From the NCBI RefSeq assembly GCF_040581485.1, contig NC_090135.1:3465001-3529000 (forward strand): DNA of 64,000 nt, given 5' to 3'. This DNA is from Linepithema humile. Lineage: Eukaryota; Arthropoda; Insecta; Hymenoptera; Formicidae. Below the pieces are notes generated by a model. That model searched no databases. It had not been told where the DNA came from and saw only the letters and a program-made list of their open reading frames with translations. The translations under genes and the position numbers were made by a program. Each line of letters starts with the position of its first letter. Positions within the stretch are counted from its first letter, which is position 1. Positions 34,601 through 45,314 of the stretch are shown here, in pieces.

Positions 34601-36083
34601 TGCAAATGCAGTTAATCAGAAAGTAATTTGGAGTAATGCTCAGCCTGGTTCAACTAGACATTGTCGTGTCATTAATTTTGAATTCACAAAAGAATCTAAG
34701 GAAACGATAACAAAGAAAGTTAATCAGATAAATGATAAGATTACATTTTTGCAGCCAACAACAATTGAGACAGATTCTGTTAAAATTAAAATAAATCACT
34801 CCTTGTATTTAACAATGATTGATGGGAAAGTTGCACAGGCCTTGACTGATACTCCTTCTTCTGCATCCTGTGTCATTTGCCAAGCAACATCCTCGGAAAT
34901 GAATAACTTACAAAAATTATCTCTAAGACAGTAAATGAAGAACATTATAAATATGGTCTTTCTAGTCTACATGCGTGGATAAGGTTTATGGAGTGTATTC
35001 TTCATATAGCATATTGTTTGGAATTTCGTAGGTGGTCTGTTCGATCAGTTGAAGATAAACTAAAAGTTAAGGAAACAACACGAAGGATACAGAAGGAATT
35101 TAGAGAAAAATCCGGCCTTCTCGTAGACTATCCAAAACAGGGTTCTGGATCATCTAACGATGGAAATACTGCGAGAAGATTTTTCCGCGATCCGGAACTG
35201 ACAGCTGAAATTACGAAAGTTGATTTGAAACTAATTGAGAGATTTGGTATAATTTTGCAAACCCTTTCTTGTGGAATTAAAGTAGATGCAAAAAAATTTG
35301 ATGATTATACTAAAGAAACAGCAAAATTATATATGCAACTCTATGACTGGTACTATATGCCTTCTTCTGTCCACAAGATCCTATTTCATGGTTCAGAAAT
35401 AATTCAGCACTTCCTTCTTATTCCAATAGGAATCTTGTCAGAAGAAGCACAAGAATCGCGTAACAAAGACATTAAACATTACAGAGAATTTAATACTCGA
35501 AAGTGCAGTAGAATTTCTACAAACACCGATTTATTACATAAGCTACTAATATCATCTGACCCTTATATTTCAAGCCTTCGATGTCAACCAAAATATCAAA
35601 AGCACGTTATTGATTCTCCTGCAAAAGACTTATTAGATTACTCATAAGAAACAAATTTTTAGTTTAATTCTTTAAAGATTGACGTTAAAATATGTTTTAA
35701 TTATTAATGATTATGTTTTTATAATGAGGATTTGCAATACTCGATAATTGTTTGCTCATGGACCTGAATGGTTTAATCTAATTTGTTTATAACAATTGGA
35801 TTATTATATCAACACTTTTTTTTCATTTTTACAATTTTTTACATAAATTTCATGCAATATATACCACGAAAGTATAATTTTTAGGGAGATATAAGTAAAA
35901 AATCCAAAAATTCCTAATTTGTTTAAACATTTGAATTGTTAACTAAGTTTTTTAAAAATCGGCTCCCACAGATCTCTTGGAAATTTTATACAGATTATTT
36001 AAAAAAAAAAAAGATTGAAATCGGTCAAAAATTGAAGGCTGTAGGGGGTTTTGAGACAGCTCATGTTGTTTGAGACCAGTGTG
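31647..36083 (+). mobile_element. Transib-like (RAG1-family) DNA transposon
   Basis: It is 4437 bp flanked by the 5-bp GC-rich duplication GGGCG (31642-31646 and 36084-36088). The termini are CACACTGGTCTCAAAC, inverted at the right end, with inverted identity over about 340 bp. Known Transib elements make 5-bp GC-rich duplications and have CAC-starting termini that resemble the RAG heptamer. The transposase inside shows RAG1-like motifs. The element inserted into the solo LTR, so it is younger than that LTR. Confidence 0.85.
33678..35647 (+). pseudogene. Transib/RAG1-like transposase, broken
   Basis: Three collinear open parts (33678-34022, 34077-34934, 34988-35647). Seen: KWGCDGASGHSRYKQ, where the Asp fits the first catalytic Asp of the family; WSNAQPGSTRHCR, like the RAG1 AKPNSELCC region; LTMIDGKVAQALTDT followed by CVICQATSSEMN, like the RAG1 CTLC zinc-binding segment; GNTARRFF; VHKILFHGSEI; and LSEEAQESRNKD, where the second Glu matches the RAG1 catalytic Glu context. 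DDE cut-and-paste transposases of this family are the source of RAG1. Stops near 34022 and 34934 split the frame. The sequence between (34935-34987) reads on in another frame, so this is decay and not an intron. Confidence 0.8.
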
Positions 36084-36593
36084 GGGCGGTGCGTAACGAT
36101 CCGGAATTTCGACGGTGCAAAGTGGATTCTTACGACGCGGAATAACTCGCCGGTTCGCCAGAATTCGTTCGTGTAGTTTTTCGGGATAGGTTTTTCACTC
36201 CAAATTATCAAAAACAAATTCAAGAAAATAAATATTTATTCAAAAGAGCGTGATAAAAAAAAACATTTAAAAATGAGTACATAAGTATTTCTCTAACGGT
36301 TAAACTATCTAATATCTCAACGGTATAAACGGGTACAAATATCGGAAATAAACGGATAATGAGTAAACTGCGTAATTTCTTAAACGTGTCGCGCGTTTGG
36401 CCGCAATTAAACAACTATGAATATGATTAATCCTAAGTCGGTCGGTTCGTACGGTACGGAGTCAAAGTATTAAAAAATAAGTGATACCGCGTGTATCCGA
36501 GCCTTGCTGAGTCGTCGACGGTTGCCGGTGCGCTGTGTTCAAAGACAGAGAGAATCTTCTCTCGTGCGAGGGATATAGAAAGTCGAACGCCGG

Positions 36594-37045
36594 GAACACC
36601 CGACCAAGGCAGAGAACGCCCTGCCCCTGGAATGACGGAAAGTCGGAAGTCGAACGCCGGGAACACCCAACCGAGGCAAAGAACGCCCTGTCCCTGGAAC
36701 GACGGAAAGTCGGAAGTCGAACGCCGAGAACACCCGACCGAGGCAGAGAACGCCCTGCCCCTGGAACGACGGAAAGTCGGAAGTCCAACGCCGGGAACAC
36801 CCGACCGAGGCAGAGAACGCCCTGCCCCTGGAATGACGGAAAGTCGGAAGTCGAACGCCGGGAACACCCGACCGAGGCAAAGAACGCCCTGCCCCTGGAA
36901 CGACGGAAAGTCGGAAGTCGAACGCCGAGAACACCCGACCGAGGCAGATAACGCCCTGCCCCTGGAACGACGGAAAGTCGGAAGTCCAACGCCGGGAACA
37001 CCCGACCGAGGCAGAGAACGCCCTGCTCCTAGAACGACGGAAGGG
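36594..37045. repeat. 67-bp tandem repeat, seven copies, in the solo LTR
   Basis: GAACACCC recurs at 36594, 36661, 36728, 36795, 36862, 36929 and 36996, exactly 67 bp apart. Variants alternate with period three (201 bp): copies 2-3-4 resemble copies 5-6-7, a small higher-order repeat. Long ORFs on both strands here result from the repeat. Confidence 0.92.
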
Positions 37046-37389
37046 ATGGGAGCGAGTACGACCGGAGCTTCAGAGTGCGCCCTGAGGCTTGTCCGAGTCG
37101 TACTCGGGGGAATGGTATCGGTCTGCTCCGCGAGCCGGCTTTTATACCGGTCGCGCTACCCCCACTTGGGGTGCTACCTTACCCGGCAGCTACCCCTTTT
37201 CGAGCTACTACCCTCGAGTTGGGGGATCGGAATGCGGCCCGTAATGGGGGGTGCTCACGTGAAGCCCGTGTGGCGCTTAGTAACAGCGCGTGCTGTTACA
37301 ACATACTATATTTTTTTTGCTGCGGTTGCTCCGGCATCCGCTCCAGCTGCAGTTGTTGTTGTTGCTGCTACTGTTGTTGTTGTTGAGGC

Positions 37390-37420
<31 letters not shown>

Positions 37421-37705
37421 CCACTTGGAGGCGCAGCCTTACAACCTCCTCATGCTGCAGCTGCATTTGCTGCTGCATTTGCAGCAGCAGTTGCTGCAAA
37501 TGTGAAGCTTCTACTTGCATTGTGTTTTCTGTAAAAAGAAAAAAATATATATATTTTTTATTTTTTAAAGATATTATGTATACAATTATAATAATAACTT
37601 TACGTAGTTACTTTAAAAACGTAAAACGTTAATTTTAGCACAAATATAATTAATAATATTAATTACTTACCGGACGAAGCGTTCTCCATGGCAACCTGCG
37701 CTTAC

Positions 37706-37832
37706 TTTTCCACGAATTGTAAAAATAGCGGCGTTTGAAGAACGTGGACGCGACTTCGATGGCAGAACGCTATGCGCATCGAAGTCGCGTCCACGTTCTT
37801 CAAACGCCGCTATTTTCACAATTTGTGGAAAA
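37706..37832. repeat. Hairpin with 56-bp arms upstream of the Gln-rich gene
   Basis: 37706-37761 is the inverse of 37777-37832 with two mismatches and a 15-base loop. It lies 17 bases upstream of the ATG at 37689 on the minus strand. It could be a small foldback insertion or part of the 5' UTR/promoter. Confidence 0.88.
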
Positions 37833-37921
37833 CTAAGGAACTAAGGAAAACTAAATGCGCAGCATTTTTGCGATTCTCAATTGTTTCTGCGTGTATACCG
37901 CGTCTGCATTGCGTGGTATAT

Positions 37922-38475
37922 ACAGGGTGTCCCATTTAACTTGAGACAATTAAATATTTCAAAAAATAAGCATTGTACGAAAAAATGTCCCAAATAAACT
38001 TTTAATATTATCAAGGGAGACGTCTGCCTGTGTAAAAATTAATCCGCCCTCACCGTCCCTTGGGGGTGAGGCGGGTGGCAACTTTGAAATTTCAAATGGG
38101 AACCCCCATTTTTTATTGCAGATTCGGATTCCTTGGAAAAAAATACGTAAGTTTTGTCCGAGATATTTTTTTGAATTGTGATAGATGGCGCTGTAATCAG
38201 TGAAAATTAGTTTTTGCCATTTTCTCTCACCATCGGGGTGCTTTATTTTGGTGAGTCCCCTCGCCTCTCACTATTTAATTATAATAATTGCTCGAAATGA
38301 TGACCTTCCATTTTGATGCATTTATTAACTCGAGCTTGGAATGCTTGTACACATGTAGAAAGTGTATCTGGCGTTATTTGTGCGCAAGCATATCTAATAC
38401 GTTCCACCATGTTTTCTCGAGTATTTGGTACTTCTGTATACACATTTTCTTTAAGGTAACATAAAATTATTTCAA
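37922..38475 (-). mobile_element. Tc1/mariner-like element, 3' terminal fragment
   Basis: It begins at a TA with CAGGGTGTCCCATTTAACTT, a typical terminus, and carries the C-terminal end of a transposase on the minus strand. No right-hand terminus is present. The copy breaks off near 38475 in AT-rich sequence. Confidence 0.72.
38279..38460 (-). pseudogene. C-terminal fragment of a Tc1/mariner-like transposase
   Basis: Minus-strand translation gives YLKENVYTEVPNTRENMVER, then IRYACAQITPD, and ends CIKMEGHHFEQLL with a TAA. This tail (multiple Arg/Cys and a final G-x-HFE) is the usual end of a large insect Tc1/mariner-related transposase group. The catalytic domain is absent. Confidence 0.7.
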
Positions 38476-38716
38476 CTTTAAAAATTATTTCAAAATTATT
38501 TCAACTTTTTCTTCTAAAGATAAATAATTCATTATTTATTTGCTGACATAAAGAACGCGTCCGTAAAAAAACAAGTAGCTAGCGTACCAAAACTATGAGG
38601 CATCTACATAGGTATGTAGTAAATTTCTGAAATACTGAAAATACTGAAAAAGAGAAACAAAATAAATGAAAGAAATTAAGTCAGAACAATTTTTCAATAA
38701 CTAAATTTTATAAATT
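38476..38716. other. Spacer with short inverted repeat
   Basis: AAAAACAAGTAGCTAGCGTAC near 38567 is inverted at about 38747-38766 inside the end of the gag remnant. No gene seen. Confidence 0.5.
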
Positions 38717-40058
38717 TCAAGTCAAGTAAATTTCAGTAATACGTACGCTAGCTACTTGTTTTTTGGGCAGTTTTGGGCAGTCAAACTGACGGTGCCCCTT
38801 CGTTTTGCAGTAGAAGCATATCACATCTCCACGGCACTCTACGTGTGTGTGACCGCTTTTCCCGCAATTTCTACATATGTTCGTATTCGTCTGTCTAGGC
38901 GCGTTTGCTGACAAACCGGGTTTCCGTTCGGTCAACGCCACCCTCTGCGATACGGCGCATTTTCACTAGAAAATCGTCTATTGAGTCGCCCGCGATCGAG
39001 AGAGCTATGGCCCTCAATGAGCTCTGCGTTATTCCGCCGATAAGCAGATGTATCGCGTCTTTGATCGGTAAATTCAAATTATTTAATAACGCGAGCTTGG
39101 CGATTGCGTACTGGTCAAACATCTCTTTTTGGGCGCTCCATTTTCGCGCCTCAACTTTCTGCATCGCCTTGTAAAACAGCACTTTCTTTTCAAACATTTT
39201 ATTTAGTTCTATTTTCAGGGCCTGCCAAGATCCGATCACTTCGCCCGTCTGGATCTCATATCACTGGCGGGCGAATTTTGTAAGTTTACTGGACGCGGCC
39301 AGCAATGTGATCCCGTCGGAGGCGCCATGAATGACGGCAACTTGGTCAACCCGTCTCGACCACACGGCAACGTTCTCGTCTTCACCGCCACTAAACTCCG
39401 GAATCTGAGAAGCCAGCCAGCTAACCGCGTTGCCCGTCGGTAATGTATTCGCACTTATGTGAGTTTGGCTGTTTATTGCTGAATTTAAATTGTTCGTCAC
39501 ATTACCTTCAGTTCTGCTTATGATTTCAGGGCTACCTGAAAGGTCTGCCTCTCCGTCTGACTGGACCACCTGGACGTTTCCCGTCCTTGGCGCCAGCTGC
39601 TGCAGTACTTACAGCATGAACTGCTGCTGCTGCTGCTGAAGCTCCTGCTGCTGCTTCAACATCGTTGTGGAGATGTCCGACATCGCCTGACGGAACATCT
39701 CCGACGTCAGCGGCTCTCCTCCGACTGTTCGCTTTGAAGACGATGCTGCTGAGACGTAGACCTCACCAACTGTCTGTTGTTCGTCCAACGTCCTCTCCGA
39801 CGGCCCAATCCTCTCAAGGTGGGTGAGTATTTGTTCGATAAGGAGGTCTCGGTCGTTTATCACCGGTATCTGATACCGCCGAGCCTCCCTTTGTATCGCT
39901 TCTAACGAAGCCTGCTCCAACTCCTCGCGATCGAGCATCGACCTCGTTTTTGGCATGATGCTTGCTCGGCACGACCCGACAACGTCTTTTAAATAGTTTT
40001 TCTCTACTTTTTTAGACTCGAACTGTTTTCGACTTTTCGGATTTTTTGACTTCGACAC
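38717..40058 (-). pseudogene. gag: Ty3/gypsy-type gag remnant
   Basis: The segment is collinear but shifts frame. 40058-39609 holds MPKTRSMLDREELEQAS, a SAP-like helix pair (EAIQREARRYQIPVIND...LLIEQILTHLE) and a Gln run. 39569-38895 has the capsid-like part (WLASQIPEFSGGEDENVAVW and LLIGGITQSSLRAIAL). 38941-38717 ends in two CCHC knuckles, CRNCGKSGHTHVEC and CFYCKTKGHRQFDC. Gag forms the particle and binds RNA. No protease or pol follows, because the element is truncated next to the mariner fragment. It is unrelated to the gag at 54-56 kb. Confidence 0.82.
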
Positions 40059-41589
40059 GACACGGCAATGATCTCAGTTTTTTTCGACACGATGCGGACT
40101 TGAAAAGCCCTTTATCTATTTCGACACGACACGGCTTAAGGATACCGTAATCCCACTTCTGAGCTGTAAGATATTTATCGACAGTCTGTAAATTTTAAAT
40201 AAAAGATGATAAAAGTTAATGTTCGGCAACAACTATTTTTTGAATGATAGGACGGTTACGTCCTATCTCTGACCTTATTTATTATATTTAATAAATAATA
40301 CCGGCAAAAGTTATTAGGTTGTCAGGAACGATAGTTTATGTAAGAAATAAATCGACACTGCTTCTAGATTTAATACTTAACATTTAATTCAGAAAAAGAT
40401 ATAATAAGTAATTTTCAAGAACGACTTCGACAAATTTTATAAGTTCTAATTATCTCGACAACTCCCGACAGTCTCTCTATTTGATTTCTATTTGCGACTA
40501 TATCGCTCGACCCGACGTTAGAGAGTGTTACAGATTTTGTATTTCTCTATCAGGTCGCCTCGCATGAACATTCTAGAAAACGGAACGGTTACATGATTAT
40601 TTAGTAAAAATATGGGGCGGGAGCGCGCTCGCGCAAAATCGATTTTATTGAGGCGCTGCTCGATCATCTGGCTGCCGTCAGCTGGCGCCGTCTATCGTTG
40701 GTTTTCTTTGCCATCTTTCAATTCCATAGCACGGAAAAGCACATAAACCAAAAGTTATATAGTTCAGTCACTCTCGAGTATAAATGTTAAGACACTTATG
40801 TCATCAGGTCAGTAGTAAACAATCAAATATATCTTAATTCTTAATACAAGTGATCCACTGACGTCACTGTCGTGAAAGGGTTAACTCACCGTATAGTGTA
40901 GTATGCACAAATTATGCAACTCTAAGGCAACCGCTGTGCACACAACCAACATAGATGGGCACTATGGTGTCCCATATAGTCTAATAGATTATATCATAAT
41001 TATTATAATACACATTTTCTCCTAAGACACATGCCAATTGTTACATGCTGGTCCATAAGTGCGTGCGCACATGTGCTGGAGGCAGTCGCACAAAGCACAT
41101 TAAATGCAGTATATATTAATAATAATACATTTGCACATGGAAAAAGACATGTAATTGGATGAAATTAAGCATAGAGAGAATGACATTAATAAAATTCAAA
41201 GTAAAAATCGCACACAAAACTGTATCAAATTACAGATACTTAATCTAACCTCACTTTAGAGCAAGTATATTCTTATGTTTATTTATTAAAAAATCAAATA
41301 AGATTGTAAAAATTTCACCAAACCAGAAAGCGGGAAGCACGCTGATCACACCTATGACCAAGCTTTTCTCCAAAAAAGGACGTTAATGCACAAATAAATG
41401 GCATTAAGCCAGAGCTATAACTACACACGTCTGCACTGCTCGGTTGCCATGAAGACTTCCCCTCTCCTGGATTTTATCCAGTATGTTCTCCCCATGGGGG
41501 AGACGCAACAACCCTATAAGAGTAATCTTATAATGCCACGTATTATTCCATAAACTTGGAGTAATACAGGAATGCATCTCTTATAGAAA
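40059..41589. other. Possible 5' LTR/leader of the gag remnant, then AT-rich DNA
   Basis: On the minus strand TGTAACCGTTCCG starts near 40593, followed by a TATA-like CTTATAAAATT near 40440 and AATAAGG near 40280. This would fit an LTR and leader upstream of the gag, but I cannot define the ends and there is no second copy. 40620-41589 has no supported gene. Confidence 0.35.
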
Positions 41590-42135
41590 GGAAAAGAGGT
41601 GACCCGAAGTCCTGAGTTATGGGTTTCACACGCACCCTCAACCCCTTTTTTTCCCTCTCCCTTTCCGCATCTTCTTTGGCCCTCATTACCTTTCCACAGA
41701 AGGCAATGAAGGCCTTCTATTTCTCTTTATCTCCAGTGATCTCGGCAATCACCGACGGAAGACCAAGACCCATTCTTCTATCCAGCACCCCCCATAGCTC
41801 CGCCCTCTCCTGCTCCCAGGCAGAGCAGGACTCCAGGATGTGCTGAGCCGTATCCGGCCCACATCCGCAGTGCTCACAGAGTGAGGAGGTAGCTCTTCTT
41901 CTTTTATGAAGGTAGTCTTGAAAACAGCCATGACCTGATAATATTTGAATGCTGTGAAAATTAATATATCCAGTAGCTCTCTCGTACCACTCTTTAAAAT
42001 AGGGAAGAATGGCCTGAGTTGTTCTCAAGCCACTAGTATTGTGTATGTCCTTAACCCTATTTCTCCATTCCGTTATGGCCTCTCTCTTGGCCTGAATGCA
42101 GAGTCTTACCTTTGCGGAATGCTCCAATGGAGCAC
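41480..42135 (-). pseudogene. R1-clade ORF2 C-terminal fragment F
   Basis: It is open from 42127 to 41717 with TQAILPYFKEWYERATGY, IQILSGHGCFQDYLHKRRR and the finger CEHCGCGPDTAQHILESC, then an acidic tail. It equals the region after the RT in elements A-C but is more distant from them. It could be the family of element E, whose own 3' end is missing here. The 3' UTR runs left to about 41480. It is 5'-truncated at 42135. Confidence 0.78.
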
Positions 42136-42994
42136 CCTCCCGATCTAGATTCTTTGACTGTATGTATACTCATCTAAGGGCAAGGGCAGTTAGGTTGTGA
42201 CCGGACACGTAGGGTGGAGGAAACGATACGTGGACTCAACAGTCTCCAGGTTTCAGCGCTTTTGCTTCTGTCAACAGTCCCCAGCTGTTTTCTCTGCAAA
42301 CAGCAAGGTTGTTCGCTGCGTCGGTTGGTCCGCTGCTTCTCGTCGGATGTCGGCCTTCTCGGTCGAATTGGATGCACTGTAATCCCATCCGCAAATTTTA
42401 CAGCTCGCTCTACACTCGCGCATCCATTATTAATGTTCGGTTTTTCTGTTACAGATTCCCCCGGATTGTAGGCCTCCCAGGACTTCCAGCTGCTGCATGG
42501 ATCGTCTGATGACTCGCATTAAGGTAGGTATGGACACAATTAAGTTTGACACAGTTAAATATTTTAACCAAGTAAAATATTTATTTTACAAATATCACCG
42601 AAGTGAATATTGCACACACGATACATTTTGTTTATTCACTACGCGGATGTTCGCGTTGCGTGAGGCCGACAATTCCGGTCCTCATTTTAATATTCGGCCC
42701 ACTACTTGCCGAGATATCATGATCTTGGTATAAATCCCGCCGTTGATGCGGATCCTACGGAATCCGATTGCCCAAGCTCTCGTTGTGTCTCGATCGTCCT
42801 CTTTTATATATTCCGGCTACTACTTTCCCCTTCCTTGGCGACGCTCGCCTATCCGGTGTCCGCTGTGATGGTAGCTAGATTTCCGCCAATCGGTGTAAAG
42901 GTCAGAGACGCGTGTTGTTTACGCCGGCGGCGGCATTGAGCCTTCAAAAGAACAATGGGCCCATTGTGTTTAGTGGTAAAGTTTTGACGGTTCT
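42136..42994. other. Region without a recognised gene
   Basis: Mixed composition. A splice-acceptor-like TTTTTCTGTTACAG (about 42455) and a donor-like AAGGTAGGTATG (about 42525) bracket a 70-base candidate exon on the plus strand, but phases do not join to anything I can identify. Confidence 0.3.
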
Positions 42995-42997
42995 CGA

Positions 42998-43132
42998 GTA
43001 AGTATTGACCGACTGTTTTTATTTTTAGGTTCTTTGATAGCTTTTACCGCTATTGTTTGCGCTATCGTTCTTTTGATTCTTTATAAGAAAATCATACGCT
43101 ACAGGCTGCTTGAGTATTATTACTCGTATTGA
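42998..43132 (+). other. Open frame encoding a single membrane span with basic tail
   Basis: The frame reads LFLFLGSLIAFTAIVCAIVL, then LILYKKIIRYRLL and EYYYSY, and stops at 43130-43132, two bases before the gypsy element. It looks like the end of a type I membrane or envelope-like protein. With the gypsy element removed, AATAAA follows within 10 bases of the stop (57986). No start codon is present, so it is either a last exon or a relic. Confidence 0.3.
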
Positions 43133-43134
43133 CA
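43131..43134. repeat. Target duplication GACA, left (partner 57982-57985)
   Basis: GACA abuts both outer LTR ends. A 4-bp duplication is standard for Ty3/gypsy integrase. Confidence 0.85.
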
Positions 43135-43521
43135 TGTTACGTCCTGATAGATGTAAAATTTTTTCGTTGGGCTCGGCGATCGACGTAAACGGGCCTGACC
43201 GCACGAGCCGAGCAGCAAGTTTAGGACTTGCGGGTCAGCGACTGGAAGAGTCGTTTTTACTCCGTCAACGAGTCAACCGCTCGTGGTTCCCTTTTTGGGT
43301 CAAGGAATTGAATCCCTATTACCCGGGACGGAACCTTTGTGCGCAATTTGAGAGGGAAGGTGTGAGGGGGTGACGAACGAGGAGGGTGTGGTTAAATGAA
43401 AAAGGACAAAAGTTTAATTTACTAAAGACAACATTTTAATTTGATTGTATTTATAATTAGGATACAAAAACTTAATTCTTGATCGCATGTGTTAATAATT
43501 TTATTTGTGTATTCTTTACAA

Positions 43522-43558
<37 letters not shown>

Positions 43559-44876
43559 TGTTTCATTTTTCCGGAGGGAGGACAGAAGAAATAATAAAAT
43601 AAAGAGGAATGAACTGACTTACTCGTTGCAGGATAGTTTCGGATCGGGTTGAATATGTTCGGTGGTTCTGAGCAGGCGCCCCGTTGAGGGATGGTGTGTA
43701 AGCGTCGGACCCTTTTGTAAACGTGTGGGCACCCTGCTGCGGGATGGTGTCGTCAGGGTGATGGACCCTCTACTTGAGATGCACCACTTGGTCGCGACAA
43801 AGTATCGACTTGTTTAATTCGCGGCCCGAACTACTCGAAAAACTGTCTGAAGGACTTGGCAAAACTTGCTTGATGAACTGAGTGACTAATTGTGTATAAT
43901 TGCGGTTTGGAGCCACCAAAACACGGGTTTTTATACCTTTTCCTTGGGGTGGATCCATTTGGAAAATCTTAGGTTTTTGAAGCGGGGATCGAATAGGAAT
44001 TAGTCTTGTGAGAAGATTTTTAATGTGGGGGAGGGTGGCGTCATTTTTAGCTAATAGGATTAGGTTTAGGTAATTAAGTTACTTGGAATGGGGGAAAGAA
44101 AAAAGGGGCCTTAACGAATAAGGAATAGCGTCGTTTCGGGTCCATAAGCGATGGGGGTAGGTTTTTGAGGTGGCGTAACCCGGTTGGTGTTAATTAGTAT
44201 AGGTGGGGTGCATCTCAGTGTCTTAAGATCTAGATGGGCGTAGTCTTTAGACCGTACGACGGAACGAAGGGTGGTCTATAGAGATGCTTGCCCCGATTCC
44301 CGGCTTTCGGATTGGAGGGTTGAGAATCGGTATATGAGTTCGCTAGACCTTGGGTCACTGATCTAATAAATTTGACAGTTTACGACTGTCGCGTGGCCCT
44401 GGAGTCGCGTGGAGAGTGCGATTAATGCATCTCGGTTTCCCAGACCTACTGAACACGTGCACCGTATCAGGTGTCATACCTTCTAGGCGTGCGACTGTGG
44501 TCATTGCCCGATCGTCACTCGGTAAAACCCTATCTACTAGGGTTCCCGTAGGCGGAATCCAAATATATGGCTAGCTGGTGCCAGTTTTTATTTCTTACTT
44601 TAAACATCTGGAGTCGACTAAAGACTTCGGTTACCGCGAGTTTTGACTTTTATGATTTTTCTGACGACGTGGGGCACGCTGACCGACCAAGGTATTTTCA
44701 AATATCTATCCTTCTTGCTATTTTTCTCTGTGAGAAAGTTCGAGCTCATGGTGTCTCGTGAGAAAAACAGCTCTGGTGTTGTAATATTCTTTAAGAGTTT
44801 TTTGTTGGTCCCGTGTTTACTAGGTCTGGTATTTAATAAAAAGAAAAGAATCGTGAAGTCTGATCAGGACGTAACA
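43135..44876 (-). repeat. 3' LTR (1742 bp)
   Basis: It is nearly identical to 56251-57981. It carries a longer GT microsatellite (about 43523-43556) than the other LTR and lacks three bases near 43230 present there. The inner end abuts the polypurine tract. Confidence 0.95.
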
Positions 44877-44887
44877 CCCCCCACCTT
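44877..44887 (-). promoter_or_regulatory. Polypurine tract
   Basis: On the minus strand AAGGTGGGGGG lies immediately before the 3' LTR. This is the expected site for priming plus-strand DNA synthesis. Confidence 0.8.
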
Positions 44888-45314
44888 AGACAAATGTTGG
44901 GGGTATGCAACATTTGCAATTAAATTAAAGATAGATTCTTTTCTTTTCTTGGTTAACATTCCCATTTAAGATACCGAATCGTTCTTACACTGTTTGTTTG
45001 TTAAAGAGAAGGAAAGGAAAGGCGACCTCCAAAACCCCTTCCTTATTCCTTTCGTTCTTTTTGCTGTCGCTTACATACTGGATATATATATTTTTCTTTC
45101 GACTTTATTTCTAATAATAAAAATCTACTATAAAGGATTTGGTGAAGCCTTCTTCCGTGGAATCCCTTTAAATGTTCGATAGAACATGGTAAAATGAGTA
45201 AAGAAAAGAAAAGATGGAGTTTTATTTACGTGATAATCGTGTCCCAAAATGTCACGTACGAAGGCCCGCAGATCAGTCCAACCACATGTTCCCTTTTATT
45301 GCTTTTCTGAATAG
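44888..45314. other. 3' region of the gypsy element, no ORF
   Basis: Non-coding on the element strand as far as I can see. It lies between the small Cys-rich ORF and the polypurine tract. Confidence 0.45.

Larger units (their letters stand above)
31614..37300 (-). mobile_element. Solo LTR in the intron of the Gln-rich gene, split by a Transib-like element
   Basis: The two ends are TGTAACGG (31614) and CTGTTACA (37300) with ACAT on both sides. Subtracting the nested 4437-bp element and one target copy leaves about 1245 bp. On the minus strand a TATA box (GGTATAAA) lies at 37141-37149. A 67-bp tandem array fills the R/U5 part. No internal gag or pol remains, so this is a recombination product. 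Confidence 0.8.
27639..37689 (-). pseudogene. Small Gln-rich gene with introns, interrupted by nested transposons
   Basis: Seen: exon 1 at 37689-37671 (ATG GAG AAC ...) ending in the donor GTAAGT; a 142-nt intron; exon 2 at 37528-37307 after TTTTTACAG, encoding MQVEASHLQQLLLQ, then a Gln-rich coil, ending at the donor GTATGT; and exon 3 from 31524 after TATTTTGTAG, basic (KKRRGAGRAG) then acidic (PEEAIQPEELEARR). Exon 3 is cut by the 27668 transposon and ends about ten codons later at the stop 27639-27641. Phases agree across both introns. A TAG lies within the Gln run of exon 2. I do not recognise the protein of about 135 aa. It could be a host gene or an accessory gene of an old element. 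The intron hosts the solo LTR and the Transib-like element. Confidence 0.5.

Noticed and set aside
36491..37534. Long plus-strand ORF of 347 codons and several minus-strand ORFs
   Set aside because: They are generated by the 67-bp tandem repeat (open in all phases) and by the CTG-rich exon on the other strand.
42999..43035. GTAAGT...TTTTTAG as an intron before the membrane-span frame
   Set aside because: At about 31 bases it is too short for a normal spliceosomal intron, and the frame is open across it.
43770..43958. 62-codon ORF present in both LTRs of the gypsy element
   Set aside because: It spans the LTR TATA box and has no recognisable domain. Duplication of the LTR explains the two copies.
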